A stretch of 64,000 bases of DNA from Bacillota bacterium. Its GTDB lineage: Bacteria > Bacillota_A > Clostridia > Lachnospirales > Lachnospiraceae. The translations under genes and the position numbers were made by a program. The stretch is from assembly GCA_023443625.1 (NCBI GenBank), contig JAEZTQ010000036.1, positions 23,817 through 87,816 of the forward strand. Direction: 5' to 3'. A model generated the notes under the pieces. It ran no database searches. It saw only the letters and a program-made list of their open reading frames with translations, and was not told where the DNA came from. Below, piece by piece: positions 33,274 through 42,170 of the stretch (position 1 is the stretch's first letter; each line of letters opens with the position of its first letter).

Positions 33274-34461
33274 TTATCTTCTTGTATATCTTCTTAGGGT
33301 TGGTAAAAGTTCATTCATCTGCTTTAAAGTATACTCAATCTCCTCTAAAGTTGTCAAATCCGACATAGAGAAACGAAGGGTGGAATCCACTAATTCTTTG
33401 GGCAGACCAATGGCTGTTAGGGTAACACTGGGTGTAGGATGATGGGAGCTACAGGCAGAACCAGCAGACACATAGACTCCCCTATCTTCTAATGCATGCA
33501 AGAATACCTCGCTTCGTACTCCTTGAAAGCTCACATTGATAATATGGGGTGCAGTCTTATGAAGCTGCTCCAACTCAAATTCCTCACTACATTCCATAGG
33601 AAGTCCATTGACCTTAACCCCCTCTATTTTACTTACCTCTTGCAAAAACCTTTGTTTTAATTGGTATTGACGAGATATTTTCTCCTCAAAATCTGTATAC
33701 AATTCCATAACAGCTTGTCCTAACCCTGCAATTGCTGGCACATTTTCTGTTCCGGAACGTAGATTTCTCTGGTGTCCACCACCAAAGATAGTAGGATTTA
33801 GCTTTACCTTATCATCAACATATAAAGCTCCAATACCCTTGGGACCATGAATTTTATGTCCACTAAAGGACAATAAATCAATTCCCATTCGCTTTGGGTA
33901 GATGCGATATTTGCCAAAGGCTTGCACTGCATCTACATGAATGAGAATATCCTTCTTTCTCTTTTTTAGTTCTAGGATTAATTCTTCTATCTCTTGAACT
34001 GAGCCAATTTCGTTATTTACATACATAATGCTAATAAGTAAGGTACTTTCTTTCACCAGCTCATATAATTTCTCTTTGATTAATCTACCTGAAGCATCGA
34101 CAGGGGCAAAACTTATCTCAAAGCCTCTCTCCTCAAGATGAACTAAGGTCTGATGTACGGACGGATGCTCTATTCTGGTGGTAATAATATGGTTTCCTCT
34201 TCTTTTATTGGCTAGCGCTGTACCAATTAGAGCCAGATTATTCGCTTCTGTTCCTCCAGAAGTAAATATTATTTCCTTGGGGTTTACTTTTAGATGACTA
34301 GCTATAATGGCAGAGGCCTCTTTCATATGTTGCTCTGCCTTTAGGCCTAAACGATGCATGGAGGAGGGGTTCCCATAATCTTCATACATAACCTTCATCA
34401 TAAGATCTTTCACACCATCTGTAACTTTCGTTGTTGCCGAATTATCTAAATATACTTCCAT
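33274..34461 (-). CDS. Cysteine desulfurase (NifS/IscS family)
   Basis: A PLP enzyme that frees sulfur from cysteine. The PLP lysine is in LSFSGHKIHGPKGIGALYVD (about residue 200), the N terminus is VYLDNSATTKV, and the persulfide cysteine lies in SAGSACSSHHP (about residue 325). The 395 residues and pairing with thiI indicate a NifZ/IscS-like donor dedicated to tRNA thiolation. Confidence 0.92.
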   Translation of the reverse strand: MEVYLDNSATTKVTDGVKDLMMKVMYEDYGNPSSMHRLGLKAEQHMKEASAIIASHLKVNPKEIIFTSGGTEANNLALIGTALANKRRGNHIITTRIEHPSVHQTLVHLEERGFEISFAPVDASGRLIKEKLYELVKESTLLISIMYVNNEIGSVQEIEELILELKKRKKDILIHVDAVQAFGKYRIYPKRMGIDLLSFSGHKIHGPKGIGALYVDDKVKLNPTIFGGGHQRNLRSGTENVPAIAGLGQAVMELYTDFEEKISRQYQLKQRFLQEVSKIEGVKVNGLPMECSEEFELEQLHKTAPHIINVSFQGVRSEVFLHALEDRGVYVSAGSACSSHHPTPSVTLTAIGLPKELVDSTLRFSMSDLTTLEEIEYTLKQMNELLPTLRRYTRR

Positions 34462-34487
34462 AGTAACTCCATTCTGATAAAGTACCT

Positions 34488-35378
34488 TCAGTTATTGTAA
34501 TAGGTCCTGTTCTTCTCAAGTAATAGCAGAACCCAATAGGGGTTTACACTCATTTCCCCACTGGGAGCATTTATATAAATTCCAAGATGAAGATGTACGT
34601 CAAACTGTCCGATTGTTCCTTCAGCACCGTAACCACTGTCACCCATAAATCCCAGTAGTTGTCCGGCAATTACCCTATCTCCTTGCTCAAGTTCTGGAGC
34701 GTAAGATGCCAAATGGGCATAATAAAAATACCCTCCACTCTCAGCTCTTATGCCAATACGGTACCCTCCCTTTTCCAGCCATCCCATTTTTTCTACGGTA
34801 CCATCTGTCATACTTATAATCGGGAAGAAACCTCTGATATTATTAGTGGCCATGAGGTCCGTACCCTCATGCTTTCTATCACCACCATAGGTCCGAGGCT
34901 TTCCCCAGGAATCATCATAATAAATATCTGCATCACCCTGCACTACTTTCGGTACAGGAAAATAAGCCAAATCCTTAAAAATTGCTTTGTAATAGCCATA
35001 AAGCTCGACAAAAGCGGGATTGGCAGCCATTCTGCTAATTCCACGGTAAAAGGTTATCTGATCAATCAATTCATACTTTGTAAGACTATAAGAGGAGGCC
35101 ATCATACTAAAGGTAAGGTAGCCTATGTTATCTATATAAGGCAAATCCTTTAGATGTGGCTCCTGTTTTATTAGTCTGGACACTTTACTTTCTGCTTCTT
35201 CTAAGATGTCCTCTTTAAACTGCAGATTACGAAAATTATCATAATCAATATCCGTGGCCACAATTTTCTTAATTAGCAGCTCATTCTGTAATAATTGTAA
35301 TTCGAAGCTAACAATAAATACTACAGCCGTAAGCATTAAGACAAAAAACACATATGACCTTTGCTTCATATACTTCAT
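34488..35378 (-). CDS. M23 (LytM) family peptidase, membrane anchored
   Basis: A cell-wall endopeptidase-like protein of about 296 residues. One N-terminal membrane segment (about residues 8-28) is followed by a helical linker and a C-terminal LytM domain with RKHEGTDLMATNN, GYRIGIRAESGGYFYYAHLA and FDVHLHLGIYINA, which contain the zinc-ligand pattern (HxxxD, HxH). It may cut peptide cross-bridges during growth or sporulation. Several starts compete (GTG 35390, ATG 35378, ATG 35369); none has a strong ribosome site. Confidence 0.82.
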   Translation of the reverse strand: MKYMKQRSYVFFVLMLTAVVFIVSFELQLLQNELLIKKIVATDIDYDNFRNLQFKEDILEEAESKVSRLIKQEPHLKDLPYIDNIGYLTFSMMASSYSLTKYELIDQITFYRGISRMAANPAFVELYGYYKAIFKDLAYFPVPKVVQGDADIYYDDSWGKPRTYGGDRKHEGTDLMATNNIRGFFPIISMTDGTVEKMGWLEKGGYRIGIRAESGGYFYYAHLASYAPELEQGDRVIAGQLLGFMGDSGYGAEGTIGQFDVHLHLGIYINAPSGEMSVNPYWVLLLLEKNRTYYNN

Positions 35379-35497
35379 TCTACCACTCACGATACTATAT
35401 TATTCCCATCCAAATTATGATATCCAATTATGGAATCGGGACACCTAATTATATGGTCTCATGAAGGGTAATATAACAAAACACTTGTATTTTATGT

Positions 35498-36949
35498 TTA
35501 ATTTACATTGGAAGGATTAGCCTCCTTTGCACTTGTAGCATCCCCAAAGATAAATTCATGCAAAGCGTCGATATTCTTTTCATAATCAGGTATTAATACA
35601 GACATTCCTCGTACCCTAACATTACCATCAAAGGCTCCATCCACTGGTACTCTAAGTTGTTCCAGGTCTAATTCATTCATTCCCATATCAATAAAGGAAT
35701 TCAACAACATCTGAAAGCACTTATTGTCAATATCTGTAGTAACCTCATCAAGGAGATTGAACATCATAGCAAGGAGATCCGCCTTACTTTTGGATTTAAC
35801 TTTATCAAAAATTGCATTTAATACAATTCTGTGTCTATCTGTACGTCCAAAGTCATTATTATTACCTGTTATTGTAGATCTTTTACGCACACGACTATAG
35901 CCAAGTACCTGATTTCCATTAAGAACTTGAGTTCCTTCCACCACATTTCTATTTGCTGGATCAGAGATATAGTTTGTTTTATTTAAATAAGAGGCCTCCC
36001 CTTTGGTCAAGGTTATCTCTAATCCTCCCATACTGTCGATAATTTCTTCAAAGTCTTCAAAATTCACCATGACACATCCATCAAGCTTTATATCTAAATT
36101 CAAGGCGATTGTTTCATATAGTAAATCATGACCACCCTTTTCAAAGACAGTATTTAATCTGTTATCCTTATAACCAGGGATTCGTACCAGCATATCTCGC
36201 ATTAAGGAGGTAAGCTTGAGTTCCTTTGATTTAGTATTCATAGTAGCAATGACAATAACATCGGTACGTCCTCTGGAATCTCCATTACCGATTGCTTCTT
36301 CTCCTAATAGGAGTATGTTATATACACCATCCTCCTGTCTACCATCACCAGGGCGCTCCGGCCAAACAATGGTACTTGGATCAATTTCTGGTGCTGTAGA
36401 GTTCATATCATCATCATCCAGAAAATCGATATCAGCAGACACATCTGTATTATCTTTAAATCTGTTAGTCATAGAGCCCCAGATGCTTCCACTAACATTA
36501 ACGCCCATATTCAACAGCAACTTATTCCCTGGTTTTGTAAATCCCAGAAAAAATAAGATTCCAATAAGAGAAAGCATTAATAATACAACTTTACTTTGTA
36601 TTTTGAATAGACGTCTTTTCCTCTTAAGCTTTTCCTCTTCACTGGATGTAATATCTAATTCCTCACGGATTTGTTGAGCAAGAGACAAATTAATTCCATA
36701 TAGTTCTTCATCTACATCCTGATCATAGGTTTCATGAGATAAGGATATCCCATCTATCTCCCCATTCTCAGAATTCTCTGTCTGTGTATCCATAGAAAGA
36801 GAATTCTCATCAGTAAAAGCATCATTATTTATTGCCGGCTTTTGTTCTTCAGCACTTAAATCCCCCAGAACTTCAGCCTTATCACTACTTAATTTCTCAC
36901 CAAATTCAGAATCTTTATCTAGATCACTAGCTGAATTATCCTTATCCAT
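35498..36949 (-). CDS. LytR-CpsA-Psr (LCP) family protein
   Basis: An enzyme family that attaches anionic glycopolymers to peptidoglycan. The 483 residues have a long acidic cytosolic N terminus (about 115 residues, rich in D/E/S), a membrane segment (VVLLMLSLIGILFFLGF) and the LCP domain: NILLLGEEAIGNGDSRGRTDVIVIAT, LTSLMRDMLVRIPGYKDNRL, GYSRVRKRS and NDFGRTDRHRIVLNAI. The arginines and aspartates that bind the polyprenyl pyrophosphate are present. The extended N terminus is unusual and could take regulatory phosphorylation. Confidence 0.88.
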   Translation of the reverse strand: MDKDNSASDLDKDSEFGEKLSSDKAEVLGDLSAEEQKPAINNDAFTDENSLSMDTQTENSENGEIDGISLSHETYDQDVDEELYGINLSLAQQIREELDITSSEEEKLKRKRRLFKIQSKVVLLMLSLIGILFFLGFTKPGNKLLLNMGVNVSGSIWGSMTNRFKDNTDVSADIDFLDDDDMNSTAPEIDPSTIVWPERPGDGRQEDGVYNILLLGEEAIGNGDSRGRTDVIVIATMNTKSKELKLTSLMRDMLVRIPGYKDNRLNTVFEKGGHDLLYETIALNLDIKLDGCVMVNFEDFEEIIDSMGGLEITLTKGEASYLNKTNYISDPANRNVVEGTQVLNGNQVLGYSRVRKRSTITGNNNDFGRTDRHRIVLNAIFDKVKSKSKADLLAMMFNLLDEVTTDIDNKCFQMLLNSFIDMGMNELDLEQLRVPVDGAFDGNVRVRGMSVLIPDYEKNIDALHEFIFGDATSAKEANPSNVN

Positions 36950-37042
36950 TTCTTCATCTCCTAATATATAAGCTACCTTGGGTATAGATGCGTATTGCCT
37001 TATCTTATGATATATTGTCCTCTTGTATAACTTGTGCTTTAG

Positions 37043-38521
37043 TTATGCTCTTATTCTCTCTTTTAATACTTTTTCAAGGAATTGATATACACGTATCGTC
37101 GAGGAAATACTGACTTTCTCCTCTATAGTGTGTACAAAGGTGATATCAGGACCTATGGACACAATATCAAGATGTGGCATTTTTTCATTAATCAAACCAC
37201 ATTCCAGTCCTGCATGGATCGCTTCAACAATCATTTCCTTTCCATTCTCCTCAAAGTACAGTTTATTAAAATGTTCTCTGAGTAAGGATTCCTTTTGATA
37301 TTCCCAGGAGGGATATTCCCCACGTACTACATAATCACCACCTAAGAAATTAATCATATATTTAAGTCTGTTACTCATATGGTGCTTGAAGCTGCCCTTA
37401 GAACTTCTGATAGAAGTACAAAACTCAACTTTATCTTCCAGGGTATGGAAAATCCCAAGATTTAAGGAACTTTCCACCAAGCCTTCCAAATCAGCACTCA
37501 TTGCCTGAACACCGTTTGGAATATTTATAAGGAGAAACAGCATTTTCTCAAAGGAAACAGGATGTAGAGCTTCATAGGTATCCTCACCCAAATCCTCTAC
37601 ACTAATCATTAACTCCGGTTCACTGGAAAATAGTTCTTTTTTATACTCGCTGGAAACTTCTTCAATAACTGAATATAGCTGACTGAATTTCTCCGACAAT
37701 TCATTGGTAGCTTCAGCTGTTAACAGCAGTTCTGCATTGGCTTCTCTAGGAATTACATTATCTTTAAAGCCACCCTGCATGCTGATTAATCCAAAAGAAC
37801 ACTTCTCTCTTAGGTCAAACAATACCCTTCCCAAAAGCTTCGTGGCATTACTCCTATTCTTGTCAATATCCATTCCAGAATGACCGCCCTTAAGACCACC
37901 TAGGCTAACTTTTACTTTCTTTCCAAAACTGGATACTCTGTTTACAGGAAGAATACTGGTGCCTGTAAGACCTCCGGCACAACTACAAAGAAGATATCCC
38001 TCTTCTTCTGAATCAAGGTTAATCATATATTTCCCTTGCAAGCTTGAAAGATCAAGGGCTTTTGCACCATTCATTCCTACTTCTTCATCTGTAGTTATAA
38101 CGGCTTCTAATCTAGGATGTTCTATGGTATTGTCTGAGAATAATGCCAAGATATAAGCTACAGCAATACCATTATCAGCACCAAGGGTAGTTCCATCTGC
38201 ATGAAGGTAATCGCCCTGGGTAATGAGCTTAATTCCATCCGTCAAGAAGTCATGGGTATACTCTTTCTTCTTCTCACAAACCATGTCCATATGACCCTGT
38301 AGAATTATCGCTGGTTCATTCTCATATCCAGGTGTAGCATTTTTTATCATAATTACATTATAAGCTTCATCTTGTATATGTTCTAGCTGATGTTCCTTAG
38401 CAAAGGATACAAGATAATCACTGATTGCTTTTTCATTGCCTGAACCTCTGGGTATTTCAGATATTTGGGCAAAGTATTTAAATATACCTTTATAATCTAG
38501 CTCATTTAATTTATTGTCCAT
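37043..38521 (-). CDS. pepD: Aminoacyl-histidine dipeptidase (PepD)
   Basis: A 492-residue M20-family metallopeptidase that hydrolyses Xaa-His and other dipeptides. Metal-binding and catalytic motifs: ILQGHMDMVCEK, TTLGADNGIAVAYILAL, ITTDEEVGMNGAKALD, LGGLKGGHSGMDI. The length fits the PepD/PepV-like cytosolic type with a lid domain. It appears monocistronic. Confidence 0.9.
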   Translation of the reverse strand: MDNKLNELDYKGIFKYFAQISEIPRGSGNEKAISDYLVSFAKEHQLEHIQDEAYNVIMIKNATPGYENEPAIILQGHMDMVCEKKKEYTHDFLTDGIKLITQGDYLHADGTTLGADNGIAVAYILALFSDNTIEHPRLEAVITTDEEVGMNGAKALDLSSLQGKYMINLDSEEEGYLLCSCAGGLTGTSILPVNRVSSFGKKVKVSLGGLKGGHSGMDIDKNRSNATKLLGRVLFDLREKCSFGLISMQGGFKDNVIPREANAELLLTAEATNELSEKFSQLYSVIEEVSSEYKKELFSSEPELMISVEDLGEDTYEALHPVSFEKMLFLLINIPNGVQAMSADLEGLVESSLNLGIFHTLEDKVEFCTSIRSSKGSFKHHMSNRLKYMINFLGGDYVVRGEYPSWEYQKESLLREHFNKLYFEENGKEMIVEAIHAGLECGLINEKMPHLDIVSIGPDITFVHTIEEKVSISSTIRVYQFLEKVLKERIRA

Positions 38522-38572
38522 CTTTTACATATGCCTTTCTTCTTAGATTTAAAGATTTCCTAAAACTGATGA

Positions 38573-38647
38573 AAGAACCGTGAACCAAATGGCTTATGTC
38601 ATAACTATATATCTTATTAGACGACATTACCTTTGGCCCGGTTCAAA
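38573..38647 (-). terminator. Imperfect hairpin after the PFL-family gene
   Basis: On the minus strand GAACCG...TAATGTC and GACATAA...CGGTTC form a long imperfect stem followed by TTTC. It separates the PFL-family gene from pepD. Confidence 0.45.
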
Positions 38648-38684
38648 TTAATTACAAATTATTGAGTTAAATAATATTATGATC

Positions 38685-40049
38685 TTAATTCTTAAAACTA
38701 TGAATTGGAGCCGGTATTCTTCCACCCCTGTTTATAAAAGCATCACAGCTAAAAGGATTAACCTTCATAATTGGAGCGTAGCCTAAGAGTCCACCAAACT
38801 CCACTGTATCTCCTATTGTTTTACCTACCACAGGAATAATACGTACTGCTGTAGTTTTTTGATTAATCATACCGATTGCCATCTCATCGGCTATAATACC
38901 AGAAATTGTCGTAGCCTTAGTATCCCCAGGAATTGCAATCATATCCAAACCAACAGAGCACACACAGGTCATTGCTTCTAATTTTTCTAAAGTTAAAGCA
39001 CCTGCTATGACAGAATCAATCATACCCTGGTCTTCACTTACGGGAATAAATGCTCCGCTTAAGCCACCTACATATGAGGATGCCATAACGCCACCCTTCT
39101 TCACCTGATCATTTAATAAGGCAAGAGCTGCTGTAGTTCCTGGCGCTCCCACATATTCAAGACCTATTTCCTCTAAAATCTCAGCTACACTGTCCCCCAC
39201 TGCCGGAGTTGGAGCCAGGGATAAATCGATAATACCAAAAGGAATATTCAGAAGCCTCGAAGCTTCCTGTGCAACCAATTGACCAACACGGGTAATCTTA
39301 AAAGCTGTTCTTTTAATGGTCTCACAAAGGGTCTCAAAATCTGCACCCCTAGCACTTTCAAGAGCCTTTTTCACTACGCCTGGTCCACTAACACCCACAT
39401 TAATAACGGCATCTCCCTCTGTCACTCCATGGAAAGCTCCTGCCATAAAGGGATTGTCATCCGGTGCATTACAAAATACTACTAGCTTTGCACAACCAAT
39501 AGAATCTTTTTCCTTGGTATGCTCCGCTGTACCTTTAATAATTTCTCCGATGAGCTTAACTGCATTCATATCAATACCCGTCTTTGTTGAGCCCACATTA
39601 ACAGAGCTGCAAACACGCTGGGTCCTGCTAAGTGCCACTGGGATAGACTTAATGAGAAGCTCGTCACTTACGGTCATTGCTTTACTTACCAGTGCTGAAT
39701 ATCCACCGATGAAATTAACTCCTACCGTATTAGCTGCTTTATCAAGAGTCTCTGCTATGGTTACATAGTCCTCTGAGGTTTTACATGCACTTGCACCAAC
39801 TAAAGAAATTGGTGTTACAGATATTCTTTTATTTACAATGGGAATACCGTACTCTCTTTGTATCTTGTCGCCGGTAGCCACGAGATCTTTCGCCGTTCTT
39901 GTTATTTTCTCATATATCTTTCTATTTAATTCATTAAGATCAGGATCTGCACAGTCCAACAAGCTGATACCAAGGGTAATAGTTCTTACATCCAGATTTT
40001 CCTGTTCTATCATCTTATTTGTTTCGATGACTTCATGTATATTAATCAT
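38685..40049 (-). CDS. PFL family protein (UPF0210/DUF711)
   Basis: A 454-residue protein of the UPF0210 family, which shares a barrel fold with pyruvate formate-lyase but lacks the glycyl-radical motif. Visible signatures: [17 protein letters not shown] near the N terminus, [17 protein letters not shown] and [13 protein letters not shown]. Reaction unknown. It is nearly always encoded after a UPF0237 ACT-domain gene, as here. Confidence 0.88.
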   Translation of the reverse strand: MINIHEVIETNKMIEQENLDVRTITLGISLLDCADPDLNELNRKIYEKITRTAKDLVATGDKIQREYGIPIVNKRISVTPISLVGASACKTSEDYVTIAETLDKAANTVGVNFIGGYSALVSKAMTVSDELLIKSIPVALSRTQRVCSSVNVGSTKTGIDMNAVKLIGEIIKGTAEHTKEKDSIGCAKLVVFCNAPDDNPFMAGAFHGVTEGDAVINVGVSGPGVVKKALESARGADFETLCETIKRTAFKITRVGQLVAQEASRLLNIPFGIIDLSLAPTPAVGDSVAEILEEIGLEYVGAPGTTAALALLNDQVKKGGVMASSYVGGLSGAFIPVSEDQGMIDSVIAGALTLEKLEAMTCVCSVGLDMIAIPGDTKATTISGIIADEMAIGMINQKTTAVRIIPVVGKTIGDTVEFGGLLGYAPIMKVNPFSCDAFINRGGRIPAPIHSFKN

Positions 40050-40087
40050 GCCTAGCCTCCATTTACGTGCTATAGCACGTATTAATA

Positions 40088-40360
40088 TTATATTCTGTGC
40101 ATTTTATCAAAAATATCTTCCCTTTGGGTTCTAATAATAACGCCAATCTCTTCACCGATTTTATCTAGTTCTTCAGACACCTCATCAAAACCCTTGGCAA
40201 TATCTATAAAATCAACAATCATCATCATATTAAAAAATCCCTGAACAATTGTCTGAGATATATCCAGAATATTAATCTTATTATCAGCCAGATAAGTACA
40301 TACCTTCGCCATAATACCCACTGTATCCTTACCAACTACAGTAATAACAACTCTCTTCAT
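40088..40360 (-). CDS. ACT-domain protein (UPF0237)
   Basis: A 90-residue single ACT domain ([40 protein letters not shown]), a ligand-binding regulatory fold. It is probably a partner of the downstream UPF0210 protein; what it senses is unknown. AAGGAGG is well placed before the ATG. Confidence 0.9.
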   Translation of the reverse strand: MKRVVITVVGKDTVGIMAKVCTYLADNKINILDISQTIVQGFFNMMMIVDFIDIAKGFDEVSEELDKIGEEIGVIIRTQREDIFDKMHRI

Positions 40361-40523
40361 TCAAAAAACCTCCTTATATATTAACTATTCATATAATATG
40401 AAACTTAATGTCTTTTAGGACGCGGACGAAAGAAGAAGGGATGTAAACAGCATCGGAAACACATTCCGACCCAGTATCCCTGCCGCCAGTACCAATACCT
40501 AATACCTCCCGCGAAATATTAAA

Positions 40524-41315
40524 TCACACAATCACCATTTGGGAGGGTTGATCTCTATGTGCAACACTAATGTTATCAGCCAAAAAATTGCTCCCCCGGC
40601 TCATTAATTCACAGCATACTGTCTCATAAGCCAGTTCTTCATAGTTATTTTCTTTACTAAGATGTGCCAGTAAAATATGTTTCAATTTGGGATGAATTAA
40701 TTTACTAATTAAAGCTGCTGAGGTTTCATTGGACAAATGTCCCCTATCTCCTACGATTCTTTGTTTAAGATAATAGGGATAACTACCTACCATCAGCATA
40801 TTCACATCATGATTTGCTTCTATGTAAAGAAGCTCCGATTCCTCAAGCTTTGATATAATATAATCATCATATTTACCTAAATCAGTAGCAATTCCCACCT
40901 TCTGACCTTCCGATTGTAAGGTATAGCAGACGGGATTGGATGCATCATGGGAGATTGAAAAGGGTTCCACCTCAATATCGTTAATAGAAAATGCTTGATC
41001 TGGGTGAATAGAATGAAAAAGCTCCTCGGAAATATCACCCAAGCTCTTAATATTCTTGACTGCTCTAGCCGTCTCGTAAGTTGCATAAATTGGTATATTA
41101 TATTTACGTGCCAATACCCCAAGACCCTTCACATGGTCCGAATGTTCATGGGTAATCAGAATACCCTGAATTGTATCGGGCAGGACATCAATACCCTTAA
41201 GACCACATTCAATCCGCTTTGCACTAACTCCCACATCCACTAATAGATTGGTATTATTGCTACCGACATAGATGCAGTTACCACTACTACCACTTGCTAT
41301 ACTGCATAATTTCAT
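40524..41315 (-). CDS. MBL-fold hydrolase, WalJ/YycJ-like
   Basis: A 263-residue metallo-beta-lactamase-fold protein: CSIASGSSGNCIYVGSN, LITHEHSDHVKGLGVLA (zinc site), EANHDVNMLMVGSYPYYLKQ. This matches the YycJ/WalJ group, possibly a 5'-3' exonuclease involved in coordinating DNA replication with cell division. It has its own promoter rather than the walRK operon context. Confidence 0.85.
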   Translation of the reverse strand: MKLCSIASGSSGNCIYVGSNNTNLLVDVGVSAKRIECGLKGIDVLPDTIQGILITHEHSDHVKGLGVLARKYNIPIYATYETARAVKNIKSLGDISEELFHSIHPDQAFSINDIEVEPFSISHDASNPVCYTLQSEGQKVGIATDLGKYDDYIISKLEESELLYIEANHDVNMLMVGSYPYYLKQRIVGDRGHLSNETSAALISKLIHPKLKHILLAHLSKENNYEELAYETVCCELMSRGSNFLADNISVAHRDQPSQMVIV

Positions 41316-41395
41316 GTCATCTTCTCACTCTCATTAAACTAGTATGACAGGTAGTTCTACCTGTCATGTAATATATTCTAAAAGAGTATCCCTCA

Positions 41396-41430
41396 TTTCA
41401 CGATTTTTGTCAAGAAAATTCGTGAAATCA
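41396..41430 (-). promoter_or_regulatory. Hairpin and promoter upstream of the WalJ-like gene
   Basis: A hairpin with arms ATTTCACGA/TCGTGAAAT may end the polA-coaE transcript. Overlapping it on the minus strand, TTGACA, a 17-bp spacer and GATACT form a promoter for the hydrolase. A second hairpin (41344-41366, ATGACAGGTA/TACCTGTCAT) lies in its leader. Confidence 0.5.
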
Positions 41431-41555
41431 AAGTCTATTCTTTAAGGTACTCCTATCCATGAAAAAAGATATAATTACTTAAACTTCACAGTTAGGTATA
41501 ATTATTATGTGCTTGGTCGATCAGTATTCAATCCCCTAAAAGCATGGATATAATA

Positions 41556-42149
41556 TTATGATCCCTTAATCAAACACTCCACTTGTTCCTTGAGCAAGGA
41601 CACATCTCCGATATTCTCAATAACCTTGGGGAATCTAGCTCGAAAAACCTCTTCCTTCGATTGGTTTTCAAAGATTGTATCCATCTTCTCATCAGAGTAA
41701 TTTCGTTGCTCTTTTAATCTTCTTCTCCGCTCCTCTTCTGGTGTATGAACATACCAAACCTCATCACAGATATAATCATAACCAGCCTCTATCATTAGAG
41801 CTGTCTCAACAACAAGATAAGGAACATCACCCTTTAGTCTTATTCTATTAATCTCTGACTCTACCCATGCAAGAACCTTTGGGTGGGTAATCTCATTTAT
41901 CTTAAGGCGTTTACTCTTATCTTCAAAGATGATTGCCGCTAGTTTGCCTCGGTCAATTACACCCTCTTCTGTCAATATATCCCTGCCAAAATAATCAACC
42001 ACTTCCAAGTAGCTAATCCCGCCAGGCTCCATCTGCTCTTTTGCAATTTTATCCGTATTCAAGAGACAAGCATTATATTTCTCTTCTAAAATCTTAGCTA
42101 CAAGAGACTTTCCACTGCCTATCCCTCCTGTTAATCCAATTACCTTCAT
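41556..42149 (-). CDS. coaE: Dephospho-CoA kinase
   Basis: This catalyses the last step of coenzyme A synthesis. The 197-residue protein has the P-loop GLTGGIGSGKSLVAKILE at the N terminus, DTDKI-type substrate residues (LLNTDKIAKEQM), and the lid region EERRRRLKEQRNYSDEKMDT. It follows polA by about 20 bp, a common Firmicute operon. Confidence 0.93.
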   Translation of the reverse strand: MKVIGLTGGIGSGKSLVAKILEEKYNACLLNTDKIAKEQMEPGGISYLEVVDYFGRDILTEEGVIDRGKLAAIIFEDKSKRLKINEITHPKVLAWVESEINRIRLKGDVPYLVVETALMIEAGYDYICDEVWYVHTPEEERRRRLKEQRNYSDEKMDTIFENQSKEEVFRARFPKVIENIGDVSLLKEQVECLIKGS

Positions 42150-42170
42150 ATAAAATCACCTTTTATATCT

